The translations under genes and the position numbers were made by a program. A stretch of 64,000 nucleotides of DNA from Arthrobacter sp. B6 (lineage in GTDB: Bacteria > Actinomycetota > Actinomycetes > Actinomycetales > Micrococcaceae). The notes under the pieces were generated by a model. That model was not told the origin of the DNA and did not search any database. It saw nothing but the letters and a program-made list of their open reading frames with translations. Each line of letters starts with the position of its first letter. The first letter of the stretch is position 1. The DNA lies in the NCBI RefSeq assembly GCF_001663775.1, contig NZ_KV467169.1, positions 883,206-947,205 on the forward strand, written 5' to 3'. Below, piece after piece: positions 1 through 9,477 of the stretch.

Positions 1-1085
1 ACAACCAGCGTGTTGGAGTCCAGGATGGGGTCGCGGTAGCGGAACTCATGCGCGAGCTCCACCTCCGTGGGGATCCGGCACCAGTTCTCGATCGCGTACT
101 TGGCCACCATGCCGGCGTACGCAGCCGTGCCGCAGGCCAGCACAATGATCTTGTTGACCTGCTTCAGCAGCTCAGGATCGATCCGGATCTCGTCCAGCGT
201 CAGCTTGCCGTTGATATCGGAGCGGCCCAGCAGGGTCTGCCCCACAGCGTCCGGCTGGTCGTTGATCTCCTTTTCCATAAAGGAGCTGAAGCCGCCCTTT
301 TCCGCAGAGGCCGGGTCCCAGTCAACGTGGTATTCCTTGCCGGCGGCGAAGTTGCCGTAGAAGTCGGTGATATCCACGCTGTCAGCCGTGATGGTGACGA
401 TCTGGTCCTGGCCCAGCTCCACCGCGCGGCGGGTGTAATCGATGAACCCGGAGACGTCCGAGCCCAGGAAGTTCTCGCCCTCGCCCAGGCCAACCACCAG
501 CGGAGAGTTGCGGCGCGCGGCAACCACCACGCCCGGCTGGTCCGCGTGCACGGCCAGCAGCGTGAAGGCCCCTTCGAGGCGCTGGCAGGCAAGCTGCATG
601 GCCTTCGTCAGGCCGTTGTTGCTGGTGTCGCCGTTCAGGCTGGTGCGGAAGATGTCACCCAGCAGCGCGGCGGCCACCTCGGTGTCCGTTTCGGAGGCGA
701 AGGTGACGCCCTTGGCCACCAGTTCGAGCTTCAGCTCGGCGAAGTTCTCGATAATGCCGTTGTGGATCAGGGCCAGCTTGCCGCCGTCGGACAGGTGCGG
801 GTGCGCATTCTGGTCCGTGGGCCCGCCGTGCGTGGCCCAGCGCGTGTGGCCGATGCCGGTCAGCGTGTCCGGCAGCGGATGGGCTTCCAGCTCGCCGAGG
901 AGGTTGCTCAGCTTTCCTGACTTCTTGCGGGACGAGATAACACCGTCGGCAACAACGGCCACTCCCGCGGAGTCGTAACCCCGGTACTCCAGGCGGCGCA
1001 ATCCTTCAAGGACAACATCCAGCGCACTGTGACCGGCAATTCCCTGGCCAGTCGAACGGCCTACATATCCTACGATTCCACACAT
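1..1085 (-). CDS. glmS: Glutamine--fructose-6-phosphate aminotransferase, N-terminal part (cut by window edge)
   Basis: Makes glucosamine-6-phosphate from fructose-6-phosphate and glutamine, the first step to UDP-GlcNAc for peptidoglycan. The - strand frame starts MCGIVGYVG, so Cys2, the glutaminase nucleophile, follows the initiator Met. The class II amidotransferase signatures EYRGYDSAG and GIGHTRWATHG follow, then SETDTEVAA. Near the window edge the frame enters the first sugar isomerase (SIS) domain with VLACGTAAYAG. About 361 codons are visible; the rest lies beyond position 1. It is divergent from coaA across 147 bp. The glmM gene of the same pathway is 2.5 kb away. Confidence 0.96.
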   Translation of the reverse strand, partial: MCGIVGYVGRSTGQGIAGHSALDVVLEGLRRLEYRGYDSAGVAVVADGVISSRKKSGKLSNLLGELEAHPLPDTLTGIGHTRWATHGGPTDQNAHPHLSDGGKLALIHNGIIENFAELKLELVAKGVTFASETDTEVAAALLGDIFRTSLNGDTSNNGLTKAMQLACQRLEGAFTLLAVHADQPGVVVAARRNSPLVVGLGEGENFLGSDVSGFIDYTRRAVELGQDQIVTITADSVDITDFYGNFAAGKEYHVDWDPASAEKGGFSSFMEKEINDQPDAVGQTLLGRSDINGKLTLDEIRIDPELLKQVNKIIVLACGTAAYAGMVAKYAIENWCRIPTEVELAHEFRYRDPILDSNTLV

Positions 1086-1232
1086 AAGCTCAAGCTTATC
1101 GGCAGCCGCAAGGAGATCTATAACCGGTGGGGCCCGGGAGGGCGCCGTCAGGCCGCCACGTGCGCAGCCACTGCAGCGGCAAGCCATGTCTTGCATTTCG
1201 CTCTGAGCCGGGTGAAGGGCAGAATCTCTAAC

Positions 1233-2198
1233 GTGACTGTGCAACGCAATGACGCGAACGGCGAAGGTGTCTCCCCGTTCGTTGAGCTGGACCGGCAGAC
1301 CTGGTCCCGGCTTGCAGCGCAGATGGAACAGCCTCTGAACGAAGAGGACATTGTCCGTCTGCGCGGCCTCGGCGATCCCCTGGATATGAAGGAGATCCGC
1401 GAGGTCTATCTGCCGTTGTCCCGTCTCCTTCATCTGTATGTTGAGGCGGCCGGCCAGCTGCATGCCGCCACCACAACGTTCCTGGGCGAACATGCCCAGC
1501 GGACCCCGTTCGTGATCGGCGTGGCCGGTTCGGTTGCCGTGGGCAAATCAACCATCGCGCGCGTCCTCCGGGAGATGCTCCGGCGCTGGCCGGGAACCCC
1601 GAATGTGGAGCTGATCACCACCGACGGTTTCCTGTACCCCCTGGCCGAGCTCAAACGGCGCCAGCTCCTGGAGCGCAAGGGCTTCCCGGAGTCCTATGAC
1701 CGGCGGGCGCTGCTGCGCTTTGTCAGCGAGATCAAGGGCGGCGCGGAGGAAGTCCGGGCCCCCTGGTACTCCCACGTCACCTACGACATCGTTCCGGACA
1801 AGGAAGTCGTGGTCCGCCGCCCTGACGTGCTGATCGTCGAAGGCCTGAACGTCCTGGCCCCCGCCCGTCCCCGCCATGACGGCAAGCAGGGACTTGCCCT
1901 GAGCGATTTCTTCGACTTCTCCATCTATGTGGACGCCCCGACGTCCTACATCGAGGAGTGGTATGTGGAGCGGTTCCGCAAGCTCCAGAGCACGGCGTTC
2001 GCGCAGCCGGAGTCCTACTTCCACCGCTATGCCACGCTGTCCGCAGACGAAGCCGAGCGTACGGCCCGGGACATCTGGAAACGCATTAACGAGCCCAACC
2101 TGGAGGAAAATGTCCTCCCGACGCGTGGCCGTGCGCAGCTGGTGCTGTCCAAGGACGCCGACCATTCCATCCGCCGCATGCTCCTGCGCAAGGTCTAG
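1233..2198 (+). CDS. coaA: Type I pantothenate kinase
   Basis: Phosphorylates pantothenate, the committed step of coenzyme A synthesis, in the cytoplasm. The P-loop GSVAVGKS is near residues 99-106, followed by the family blocks LITTDGFL, KGFPESYD and VEGLNVL. The reading frame stays open upstream to 1029, but those codons overlap the glmS start and do not look like protein. GTG at 1233 gives 321 residues, close to the usual 310-320, with N-terminal residues aligning to the family; a GTG at 1239 is also possible. The Shine-Dalgarno candidate (GAAGGG, 1214-1219) is rather distant. The stop is 5 nt before the next gene. Confidence 0.95.
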   Translation: MTVQRNDANGEGVSPFVELDRQTWSRLAAQMEQPLNEEDIVRLRGLGDPLDMKEIREVYLPLSRLLHLYVEAAGQLHAATTTFLGEHAQRTPFVIGVAGSVAVGKSTIARVLREMLRRWPGTPNVELITTDGFLYPLAELKRRQLLERKGFPESYDRRALLRFVSEIKGGAEEVRAPWYSHVTYDIVPDKEVVVRRPDVLIVEGLNVLAPARPRHDGKQGLALSDFFDFSIYVDAPTSYIEEWYVERFRKLQSTAFAQPESYFHRYATLSADEAERTARDIWKRINEPNLEENVLPTRGRAQLVLSKDADHSIRRMLLRKV

Positions 2199-2203
2199 CA
2201 CGC

Positions 2204-3091
2204 ATGTGCCACGACTGCACTGCCCTTGACGGGACCCCCGCGGCGGCTGGCGCCAGCCGGCGCAGCTTCGCGCGCTTCCTCGCGGCCGGTGCCGGGCTGA
2301 CTGTACTGGCAGCATGCACGCCTGACGCGCCCGCCCAGGTGGCGCCGTCGTCGTCCTCTCCTTCAGCTGTGCCGACGGCGACCTCCGCCTCCCCGGTCAC
2401 GGTTACCGCTTCGGAAAGTCCGACGGCGGCAGTTGGGCCGGCAGCGCAGGCGCCTGTGCCGCCGTCGCCGGCAGCCGCACTCCCCCGGCAGTTCTCGCTG
2501 ACGGATCCGGCCAGCCCCTGGCTGGTGGTCAACAAGCACCGGCCCCTGGTTCCGGCCGACTACGTGCCGGCGGACCTGATGCAGCCCAACGTCCCTCTCA
2601 CGGTTTCCGGGGAAGCCGCATTGCTTAACAGCACGACGGCGGCCGCCGCGGAAGCGATGTTCGCTGCGGCCGCGCAGGACGGGGTCAGCATCACGCTGGC
2701 GAGCGGCTACCGGTCCTACAGCACGCAGGTGGCCACCTACAACGGGTATGTGGCGGCGCGCGGGCAGGCCGATGCGGACACGGCCAGCGCCAGGCCCGGC
2801 TATTCGGAGCACCAGACGGGCTGGTCCTTCGACATCGGCGACGGCGGCGGGGCGTGCGGCTTCCAGCCCTGTTTTGCTGACCAGCCGGCGGCGGTGTGGG
2901 CCAAGGCAAACGGACACCGGTTCGGTTTCATCGTCAGGTATCCGTGGATGTTCCACCCGATCACGGGGTACTACTACGAGCCGTGGCACCTGCGGTACAT
3001 CGGCGTCGAGGCGGCCACGGACATGGCCAGCCGGGGCATCAGCACGCTGGAGGAGTACTTCGGTGTGGAGGCAGCGCCCGGGTATCCCTGA
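2204..3091 (+). CDS. D-alanyl-D-alanine carboxypeptidase, VanY/M15 family, probable Tat lipoprotein
   Basis: Predicted to trim D-Ala from peptidoglycan stem peptides outside the membrane. The N-terminus has a twin arginine (SRRSFARF, R19-R20), a short hydrophobic stretch and lipobox LAAC (C38). An Ala/Ser/Pro/Thr-rich spacer of about 65 residues follows. The M15B zinc-site pattern is complete: SGYRSYSTQ, SEHQTGWSFDIGD (His and Asp ligands) and EPWHLRYIG (catalytic Glu and third ligand His). At 295 residues it is a normal length. It starts 5 nt after coaA, so the two are probably co-transcribed. The exact substrate, DD- versus LD-peptide, is inferred only from the family. Confidence 0.9.
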   Translation: MCHDCTALDGTPAAAGASRRSFARFLAAGAGLTVLAACTPDAPAQVAPSSSSPSAVPTATSASPVTVTASESPTAAVGPAAQAPVPPSPAAALPRQFSLTDPASPWLVVNKHRPLVPADYVPADLMQPNVPLTVSGEAALLNSTTAAAAEAMFAAAAQDGVSITLASGYRSYSTQVATYNGYVAARGQADADTASARPGYSEHQTGWSFDIGDGGGACGFQPCFADQPAAVWAKANGHRFGFIVRYPWMFHPITGYYYEPWHLRYIGVEAATDMASRGISTLEEYFGVEAAPGYP

Positions 3092-3172
3092 CAGGGCGTT
3101 GCTCCCGACACGGAGCCAGGATTTAACAGTCCTGTCATGCGGAGCTCACCCGCCTGGGCTAGCTTGGTTCGT

Positions 3173-3568
3173 ATGCTCACAGGATTCAAGAATTTCATTA
3201 TGAAGGGCAACGTCGTTGACCTTGCCGTCGCCGTTGTGATGGGCGCCGCGTTCGGCGCCGTCGTTACCTCGATTGTCGAAGGCCTGCTCACGCCCCTGAT
3301 CGGACGCCTGTTCAGTGCCAAAGGGATTGAGGACATGCAGTGGGAGGGCTTCATGTACGGGTCCGTCATCTCCTCCATCATTTCCTTCCTCCTGATCGCC
3401 GCCGCCATCTACTTTGTGGTGATTCTGCCGATGAACCACATGATCGAACGCCGCAACCGCCGGCTCGGAATCGACAAGGACGTCAAGGAGGAAGCTGCGG
3501 AGGACCCGCAGATCGCGCTGCTGACTGAGATCCGGGATTCTCTTCAGAGCCGTTCTCCTAATTCCTAA
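3173..3568 (+). CDS. mscL: Large-conductance mechanosensitive channel
   Basis: Pentameric membrane channel that opens under membrane tension and releases solutes on hypo-osmotic shock. The N-terminal amphipathic helix (MLTGFKNFIMKGNVVDLAV) leads into TM1 (AVVMGAAFGAVVTSIV); TM2 is VISSIISFLLIAAAIYFVVIL; a charged C-terminal helix follows. With ATG 3173 the protein is 131 residues, typical of the family. An in-frame start at 3137 would add 12 residues not seen in MscL. It converges on glmM, with a shared terminator between. Confidence 0.95.
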   Translation: MLTGFKNFIMKGNVVDLAVAVVMGAAFGAVVTSIVEGLLTPLIGRLFSAKGIEDMQWEGFMYGSVISSIISFLLIAAAIYFVVILPMNHMIERRNRRLGIDKDVKEEAAEDPQIALLTEIRDSLQSRSPNS

Positions 3569-3583
3569 CGACCCGCGACGCAA

Positions 3584-3615
3584 AGCGGCCCGCTTCCTGT
3601 CGGAGGCGGGCCGCT
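3584..3615. terminator. Bidirectional intrinsic terminator between mscL and glmM
   Basis: Perfect 10 bp stem: AGCGGCCCGC (3584-3593) pairs with GCGGGCCGCT (3606-3615), 12 nt loop. ATTTGTTGT follows on the + strand, and CTTTGCGT on the - strand. It lies between two convergent stop codons. Confidence 0.85.
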
Positions 3616-3634
3616 ATTTGTTGTGTCTTGGAGG

Positions 3635-4996
3635 TCAGTCGGTGACCAGTTCCAGCGCAAGCTCGGTACGGACCACCTGGGCGAGGCGCTCGGCAATGGA
3701 CTGGGCGGTCGCTTCGTCGCCTGCCTCCACCATGACCCGCACCACGGGCTCAGTGCCGGACGGGCGCAGCAGGACGCGCCCGGTGTCGCCCAACTCGGCC
3801 TCCGCGACGGCCACGGACGCTGCGAGTGCCTCGGAGCTGTGGACGCGGGTCCGGTCCACGCCGCGGACATTGATGAGGACCTGTGGGAGCTTGGTCATGA
3901 CCGTGGCCAGCTGCTTGAGCGGACGTCCGGTCATGGCGATCTGTGCGGCGAGCTGCAGCCCGGTGAGAACGCCGTCACCAGTGGTGGCGTGGTCCGCGAA
4001 GATCACGTGCCCGGACTGTTCGCCGCCCAGGTTGTAGCCGCCTTCGCGCATGCCTTCCAGGACGTAGCGGTCCCCTACTGCCGTCTCGCGGATGCTGATG
4101 CCGGCCTCGCGGAGGGCAATCTTCAGGCCGAGGTTGCTCATGACGGTGGCCACCAGGACGTCGTCCTTGAGCTTTCCGGATGCCTTAAGGGCCACGGCGA
4201 GGATCGCCATGATCTGGTCGCCGTCCACTTCGTTGCCTTCGTGGTCAACGGCGAGGCAGCGGTCGGCGTCGCCGTCGTGCGCGATGCCGAGGTCCGCGCC
4301 ATGCTTCACAACGGCTTCTTTCAGCTGGCCAAGATGGGTGGAGCCGACCCCATCGTTGATGTTGTGGCCGTCCGGATCGGCGCCGATGACCACGACTTCT
4401 GCACCAGCGTCGCTGAACACCTGCGGGGAGCAGCCGCTGGCGGCGCCGTGGGCGCAGTCCAGCACCACTTTGATGCCTTCCAGGCGGTGGGGCAGGGTGC
4501 GCAACAGGTGCACGATGTAACGGTCTTCAGCGTCGGAGAAGCGCTGGATGCGGCCCACGTCTCCGCCAACGGGACGTACCGGCTCGCTGCCCATCTGGGC
4601 CTCGATGGCATCTTCGACATCGTCCGGGAGCTTCTGGCCGCCGCGGGCGAAGAATTTGATGCCGTTGTCCGGGGCGGGATTGTGGGACGCGGAAATCATG
4701 ACCCCGAAGTCTGCGTCCAGATCAGCCACGAGGTAGGCCGCAGCCGGCGTGGGCAGGACGCCGGCGTCATAGACGTCGATGCCGGAGCTGGAGAGCCCCG
4801 CCTCCACGGCAGCGGCGATGAACTCACCGCTGGCGCGCGGGTCCCGGGCCACCACGGCGCGGGGCCGGCTGCCGTTGGTATTGCGGTCGTGGCCAAGCAC
4901 GACGGCTGCAGCCTGGGCCAGCTGCATCGCCAGCTCGGCAGTCAGCAGACCGTTCGCCAGGCCCCGGACACCATCTGTTCCAAATAATCTAGACAC
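3635..4996 (-). CDS. glmM: Phosphoglucosamine mutase
   Basis: Interconverts glucosamine-6-phosphate and glucosamine-1-phosphate, the step after GlmS. The protein starts SRLFGTDGVRG, as the family does. The phosphoserine loop MISASHNP places the phosphorylated serine at S104. The metal-binding loop is HDGDADRC, the sugar-binding loop GGEQSGH, and the phosphate-binding loop RPSGTEP is near the C-terminus. The length of 453 is normal. The start is GTG (4994-4996). In relatives glmM commonly sits just downstream of rpsI; here the glycosyltransferase islet lies between. Confidence 0.97.
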   Translation of the reverse strand: MSRLFGTDGVRGLANGLLTAELAMQLAQAAAVVLGHDRNTNGSRPRAVVARDPRASGEFIAAAVEAGLSSSGIDVYDAGVLPTPAAAYLVADLDADFGVMISASHNPAPDNGIKFFARGGQKLPDDVEDAIEAQMGSEPVRPVGGDVGRIQRFSDAEDRYIVHLLRTLPHRLEGIKVVLDCAHGAASGCSPQVFSDAGAEVVVIGADPDGHNINDGVGSTHLGQLKEAVVKHGADLGIAHDGDADRCLAVDHEGNEVDGDQIMAILAVALKASGKLKDDVLVATVMSNLGLKIALREAGISIRETAVGDRYVLEGMREGGYNLGGEQSGHVIFADHATTGDGVLTGLQLAAQIAMTGRPLKQLATVMTKLPQVLINVRGVDRTRVHSSEALAASVAVAEAELGDTGRVLLRPSGTEPVVRVMVEAGDEATAQSIAERLAQVVRTELALELVTD

Positions 4997-5061
4997 CGTG
5001 CAAGTCTAGAGGATGGGGCGAAAGCATTGCTTCTGAGGGTCCGGCATTGCCCAAAGTATGG

Positions 5062-6198
5062 CTAAGGTCGAACGACGACTGGTTCTTCGCGGCGACCAGC
5101 ACGAGCCGTGATTGCTTTTGCGAGCGAGGCAGCAAGCTGTTGGCTCGGCTGCTCCACTAGCCAGTAAAAGGCCGCAGCAGTAGCAAACGAGCATGGCACA
5201 GCGACCAGAGCCACTTGCAAGGGATCGGATATCCGCATGCCCATGGCTACGGTAACCACGATGGGTTCATGCACTAAATAAAGACTGAAGGACCGTATAC
5301 CCAGCCACTGGATGGGGGGACAGTTTCCGATCGTGATAACCGCCTTACATCCAATGACGATGAACAGCAGAACTGCCCCACCAAGGGTCGACCCAGCAAT
5401 AGTGGCTGGAAACTGCGGTACCAGCCAATTTGAAGACAGCAGCAATATCGCTGTAACGACCAGACCTAACCATGCGGGGCGTCCAAGCCTTGCTGCCCAC
5501 TTTTCCAGCAGCTGCCGGCGCATAGCCATCATGGCGCCGATGCCGAACATAGGCAGAAAAACGAGCCCGTCCATGTCCATGAGATCCGCTGCGCCTATGA
5601 GCAGGACGAGCCCCAGCACGCCGAGGAGCCAAAAACGCTTGAAGCGTAAGGATGTAAGAACGTAGAGCGGAAGGAGCAACGAGAAAAGCATTTCCCATTG
5701 GAGCGACCACAGCGGGGAGTTAAGCGAGCCAGTCCCCTGAAGCAGGACTGCGTCGGCCAGTGGGTTTGGCGACTCGTCATGCAGGTTTATCCACGAGCTG
5801 TGCTCCGGACTGGCCACTCGGGGAACCAACCAGGACATCACTAGCGCGAAAATCAGTGACGCCCAAACGGGCAGATAAATTCTTATTGCGCGTTTTGCAT
5901 AATAGGTTGCCCAGCGTGGCTGAGACGGGCGGAAGAAGGGAAGAGTCAGAACGAAGCCAGACAGAATGAAGAATACGAAAACGGCTTCCTGTCCCGCCCA
6001 CATGAGATGCAGGGGCGTGAACGTCATCCAGAAAACCAACGGCTCGAACTCTCCCTGCCCATTGCTGTCAACCGCGAGCGCCAGCAGTGGAGATGCAAGG
6101 CAACAATGGCTCACGAGTACGACGAGCGCTGCAACACCCCTCAGGCCGTCGAGTGAGGTATAACGAGAATTCGCAGGCATTCCACTTGGGTCCCCCAT
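5062..6198 (-). CDS. Acyltransferase family 3 integral membrane protein
   Basis: Likely transfers an acyl group, often acetyl, onto a surface glycan or other envelope sugar. The start of the fold is typical (YTSLDGLRGVAALVVLVSHCCL), with about ten hydrophobic helices after it and the family motif FFILSGFVL. The length of 378 residues means only the membrane domain is present, without the extracellular SGNH domain of OafA-type enzymes. Start ATG 6198; MPANSRYTS at 6180 is an alternative. It is divergent from the GT2-GtrA gene. Base composition is lower in GC than glmM, as in the rest of the islet. Substrate unknown. Confidence 0.85.
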   Translation of the reverse strand: MGDPSGMPANSRYTSLDGLRGVAALVVLVSHCCLASPLLALAVDSNGQGEFEPLVFWMTFTPLHLMWAGQEAVFVFFILSGFVLTLPFFRPSQPRWATYYAKRAIRIYLPVWASLIFALVMSWLVPRVASPEHSSWINLHDESPNPLADAVLLQGTGSLNSPLWSLQWEMLFSLLLPLYVLTSLRFKRFWLLGVLGLVLLIGAADLMDMDGLVFLPMFGIGAMMAMRRQLLEKWAARLGRPAWLGLVVTAILLLSSNWLVPQFPATIAGSTLGGAVLLFIVIGCKAVITIGNCPPIQWLGIRSFSLYLVHEPIVVTVAMGMRISDPLQVALVAVPCSFATAAAFYWLVEQPSQQLAASLAKAITARAGRREEPVVVRP

Positions 6199-6355
6199 GC
6201 CCTCACGTTATGGGCCAAACTCAATCGTGCACCCGAGTGGTGATTACCTGTCCGTCATCGACGGGTTTCGGGTGGACTACTTGGTTTTTTTGTTCTGTAC
6301 CTGTCTTTGCCAAAAAGTCTCGCCCCCGTCCTTTCGGCACCCCTACTCTTCATGC

Positions 6356-7594
6356 ATGACACCTAGCTATGGGGGCTTGGCGCTCGAAATTGTGGTACCG
6401 GTTTTCAATGAGGAAGCCGTACTCCAAAACAGCATCTCAAGGCTCGCCGAATATCTGACGCACGAAATGCCTTCGACATGGAAAATAACCATCGCCGACA
6501 ATGCAAGCACCGATCGGACTCCGGTGATTGCAGCTCGACTCAGCGAGCAACTGCCGAATGTTGAATATCGGCGCCTTGAAGTCAAGGGACGCGGCTATGC
6601 CCTCCGTGATGCTTGGGGTTCCTCTGAGGCGAAAGTGTTGGCGTACCTGGACGTGGACCTGTCCACAGACCTGGCAGCGCTTCCTCCACTGGTCGCTCCC
6701 CTACTGTCGGGGCATTCCGATATTTCCATCGGCACGCGGCTTGGCCAAAGTTCTCGGGTAAGCCGTGGACCGAAGCGGGAGTTTATTTCGCGGTCCTACA
6801 ATTTCCTGCTTCGGCGGACAATGCAGGTGCGCTTTTCGGATGCGCAGTGCGGGTTTAAGGCAATACGCGCCGATGTAGCCCGCCGCCTGCTTCCGCATGT
6901 TGAAGACAATGGCTGGTTCTTCGATACAGAGTTGCTGATTATTGCCGAACGTTCCGGCCTTCGAATCCACGAGATCCCCGTCGACTGGATAGACGACCCC
7001 GACAGCCGCGTCGATATCAAGCAGACCGCCCTCGACGATCTGCGCGGTATGGCCCGGGTGGCCGGCTCTCTGGTGAAGGGTTCCATTCCGGTACAGTCGA
7101 TCTACGCTGAACTTGGCCGTAGGCCCATTGTGACTCCTGGCCGGCCGAGTTTCTTTGGCCAAGTGATCAGGTTTGGCTTGGTTGGGGTTGTCTCAACTTT
7201 GGCTTTTGCGATGCTTTATTTGATGCTGCAAGGTCCCTTCGGCGCCCAAGAGGCAAACTTCCTGGCCCTGCTGCTCACAGCAGTGGGCAACACGGCGGCT
7301 AACCGCAGGTTCACCTTCGGCATCAGCGGGCCAACCAAACTTTTCACTCAACAGTTCCAGGGACTGATCGTCTTCATGATGGCCTGGACTATCACGTCCT
7401 CGTCGTTGTTGGTGCTTCATGCCGTCACTCTGGATGCCGCCCCGAGCGCGGAACTCCTGACCCTGACAGGCGCCAACGTACTAGCAACGCTGATGAGGTT
7501 TGTGCTCCTCCGGCTGTGGGTCTTCCGGGTGCGACGGAGCGACCAACATTCGGCGGTGCTGGCGCTGCGCCCTGCTGGACAGCCTGCCCGTTGA
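6356..7594 (+). CDS. GT2 glycosyltransferase fused to a GtrA membrane domain
   Basis: Predicted polyprenyl-phosphate sugar synthase plus flippase-like domain. Residues 1-240 are a DPM1-like GT2 domain: LEIVVPVFNEE at the start, a DXD-type metal site in YLDVDLSTD, and DAQCGFKAI and WFFDTELL typical of the family. The last 130 residues are a four-helix GtrA domain (FGQVIRFGLVGVVSTLAFAMLY). The frame is open upstream to 6197, but those residues are Cys/Pro/Ser-rich and unlike a GT2 N-terminus, so ATG 6356 is chosen. There is no Shine-Dalgarno, which suggests a leaderless message. The stop overlaps the TTG start of the next gene. Confidence 0.88.
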   Translation: MTPSYGGLALEIVVPVFNEEAVLQNSISRLAEYLTHEMPSTWKITIADNASTDRTPVIAARLSEQLPNVEYRRLEVKGRGYALRDAWGSSEAKVLAYLDVDLSTDLAALPPLVAPLLSGHSDISIGTRLGQSSRVSRGPKREFISRSYNFLLRRTMQVRFSDAQCGFKAIRADVARRLLPHVEDNGWFFDTELLIIAERSGLRIHEIPVDWIDDPDSRVDIKQTALDDLRGMARVAGSLVKGSIPVQSIYAELGRRPIVTPGRPSFFGQVIRFGLVGVVSTLAFAMLYLMLQGPFGAQEANFLALLLTAVGNTAANRRFTFGISGPTKLFTQQFQGLIVFMMAWTITSSSLLVLHAVTLDAAPSAELLTLTGANVLATLMRFVLLRLWVFRVRRSDQHSAVLALRPAGQPAR

Positions 7595-9477
7595 GTACAC
7601 AAGAGGCGGCCCGGCGAGCGGGGCGCCACGACGTTAGCGCTGCTCAGAGACCCCGATGGGAGAAATGGGCTATCACCGGCCTGTTGCTTGTTTCGTCCGT
7701 GGTCTACGTTTGGGGAGTTGACCGCAACGGCTGGGCCAATTCGTACTACTCCGCTGCAGTGCAGGCGGGTCAGCACGACCTCGGCGCATTCTTCTTCGGG
7801 TCGGCTGACTGGGGGAATTCCATTACGGTGGATAAGCCGCCACTCAGCTTATGGGTCATGGGGTTTTCTGTTCGGCTATTCGGACTGAATCCGTGGGCCA
7901 TCATGGTTCCCCAAGCAGCCATGACGGTTGGTAGTGCTCTCCTTGTTTTCGGGCTCATGAGACGTTGTTTTCCTTTTGCTGCCGCGCTGCTCTCGGCTTC
8001 TGTGTTCGCCTTCACGCCCATCACCGTGCTGCTGGCCCGCTACAACAACCCAGATCCCCTGATGGTGTTGCTCATGCTTTCCGGTCTCTACGCCGGCGTC
8101 CGTGCCACAGAGGCTGGCAAAGCAAGATTTTTGTACTTTGCTGCATCGCTGCTGGCATTGGGATTCCTTGCCAAGCAACTTCAGGCGTTCCTCGTTCTAC
8201 CGGCGATTGCTTTGATTTTCTTGGTCTACTCCGCTGCGGCTTGGCGCAAGCGCATAATGATCCTTCTTACCGCCGCCGCAATCCTGGCAATGACTTCCTT
8301 CGCTTGGCCGCTATCCGTCGATCTCACGCCGTCTGGATCTCGTCCCTACGTGGGTGGCTCGACGACAAACAGCATGGTGGAGCTGACCCTTGGCTACAAC
8401 GGCCTCGACCGTATTCTGCAGCAGGAGGATGCCCCTTCGACAGCCCTCATTCCGGAAGAGCTACGGAGTGTGGCCACGGATGCCGGGTGGTTCCGCTTGT
8501 TCAACGCAAACTATGGACAAGAGATCGGGTGGCTGTTAGTGCCGGGGATCCTTGCCGCCATCGCCGTCCTCGTGCGCTTAGTTCGAGGCGGATACAACCG
8601 TAACCAGTCCATACTTGCACTCGCTTCAGCAGCTTGGATGCTGACGACGTATTTTGTGCTTAGCTTCATGGGGAATAGTTTTCACTCTTACTACACTGCA
8701 TCCCTTGCTGTTCCCTTGGCCCTATGCATAGGGCTGGGCGCCGACCTCTTAGCAAGATCCGGGCGGACGGCATCGAGCCGCATTGGCCTAGCCGCCGCAC
8801 TCATCGCCAGCTCGATCTTTTCACATGCGATGTGGCAACTCAGTAGCGTATATCCGGAGTGGCTGAGCAAAACCTCGTTTTTCTTGGGGTTGATCAGTGC
8901 AGCAGTGCTATCCGTGCCCGCGCCAAAGTGGTGGATAAGGCGATTGGCCTCCTGGGTGGCTATCGGGGCCCTACTCGTCGGCCCCGCCCTCTGCTCGGCG
9001 ATCACTATGACCACTCCACAAGAAGGCTCCAATCCGATGTCCGGCGGACTCTCGAGAAGTCCAAATACGCTCAGTCGCTTCCTGCACGGCGTAAAACTCC
9101 AAAGCCCGGCCTGGGCAGCAGGTGTAGCGATCGGAGTAGACCCTAGCCCGGGACTCTCGGACCTTCTAAGAAGTGCTCCTCCGGAATGTACCTGGGCCGC
9201 GGCTACTTATCCTGGGCAGACTGCTGCCGGCTTTCAGCTCGAAATCCGACGACCAATCATGGCCGTTGGAGGATTCGCCGGCGTGGATCCCAGTCCGACG
9301 CTTGAACAATTTCAAAGGTGGGTAGCCGCCGGCCGGGTCTGCTACCTCGTGGAACAACCGGAACAGCTGAAGATCCCAGGCAACAGCAAGGAGCTCATCG
9401 CGATTCAGGAATGGGTTGTCGACACATTCAGAGCGGAGAAAATTGATGGCGTCACTGTTTACCGCCTCGCTTCCTAA
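7591..9477 (+). CDS. GT39-family membrane glycosyltransferase, copy 1 (ArnT/PMT-like)
   Basis: Predicted polytopic enzyme that moves a sugar from a lipid-phosphate donor onto an envelope acceptor. GT39 features: an early extracytoplasmic loop with SYYSAAVQAG, the FGSADWGNSITVDKPPL segment and the RYNNPDPLMVLL segment, about ten to eleven helices, and a soluble C-terminal domain of about 130 residues ending EKIDGVTVYRLAS. The pairing with a GT2-GtrA gene resembles the YkcC/YkcB pair known in Bacillus. TTG 7591 overlaps the upstream stop (TTGA), implying coupled translation. A GTG at 7516 would extend it into the upstream gene and is less likely. Confidence 0.85.
   Translation: MSTQEAARRAGRHDVSAAQRPRWEKWAITGLLLVSSVVYVWGVDRNGWANSYYSAAVQAGQHDLGAFFFGSADWGNSITVDKPPLSLWVMGFSVRLFGLNPWAIMVPQAAMTVGSALLVFGLMRRCFPFAAALLSASVFAFTPITVLLARYNNPDPLMVLLMLSGLYAGVRATEAGKARFLYFAASLLALGFLAKQLQAFLVLPAIALIFLVYSAAAWRKRIMILLTAAAILAMTSFAWPLSVDLTPSGSRPYVGGSTTNSMVELTLGYNGLDRILQQEDAPSTALIPEELRSVATDAGWFRLFNANYGQEIGWLLVPGILAAIAVLVRLVRGGYNRNQSILALASAAWMLTTYFVLSFMGNSFHSYYTASLAVPLALCIGLGADLLARSGRTASSRIGLAAALIASSIFSHAMWQLSSVYPEWLSKTSFFLGLISAAVLSVPAPKWWIRRLASWVAIGALLVGPALCSAITMTTPQEGSNPMSGGLSRSPNTLSRFLHGVKLQSPAWAAGVAIGVDPSPGLSDLLRSAPPECTWAAATYPGQTAAGFQLEIRRPIMAVGGFAGVDPSPTLEQFQRWVAAGRVCYLVEQPEQLKIPGNSKELIAIQEWVVDTFRAEKIDGVTVYRLAS

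Noticed and set aside
1029..1232. N-terminal extension of coaA
   Set aside because: Overlaps the glmS start on the other strand and does not align with pantothenate kinases; GTG 1233 fits the family length.
3623..4987. Long + strand open frame (454 codons) opposite glmM
   Set aside because: It mirrors glmM, which has all its catalytic loops. Antisense frames stay open in high-GC DNA; no domain was recognised.
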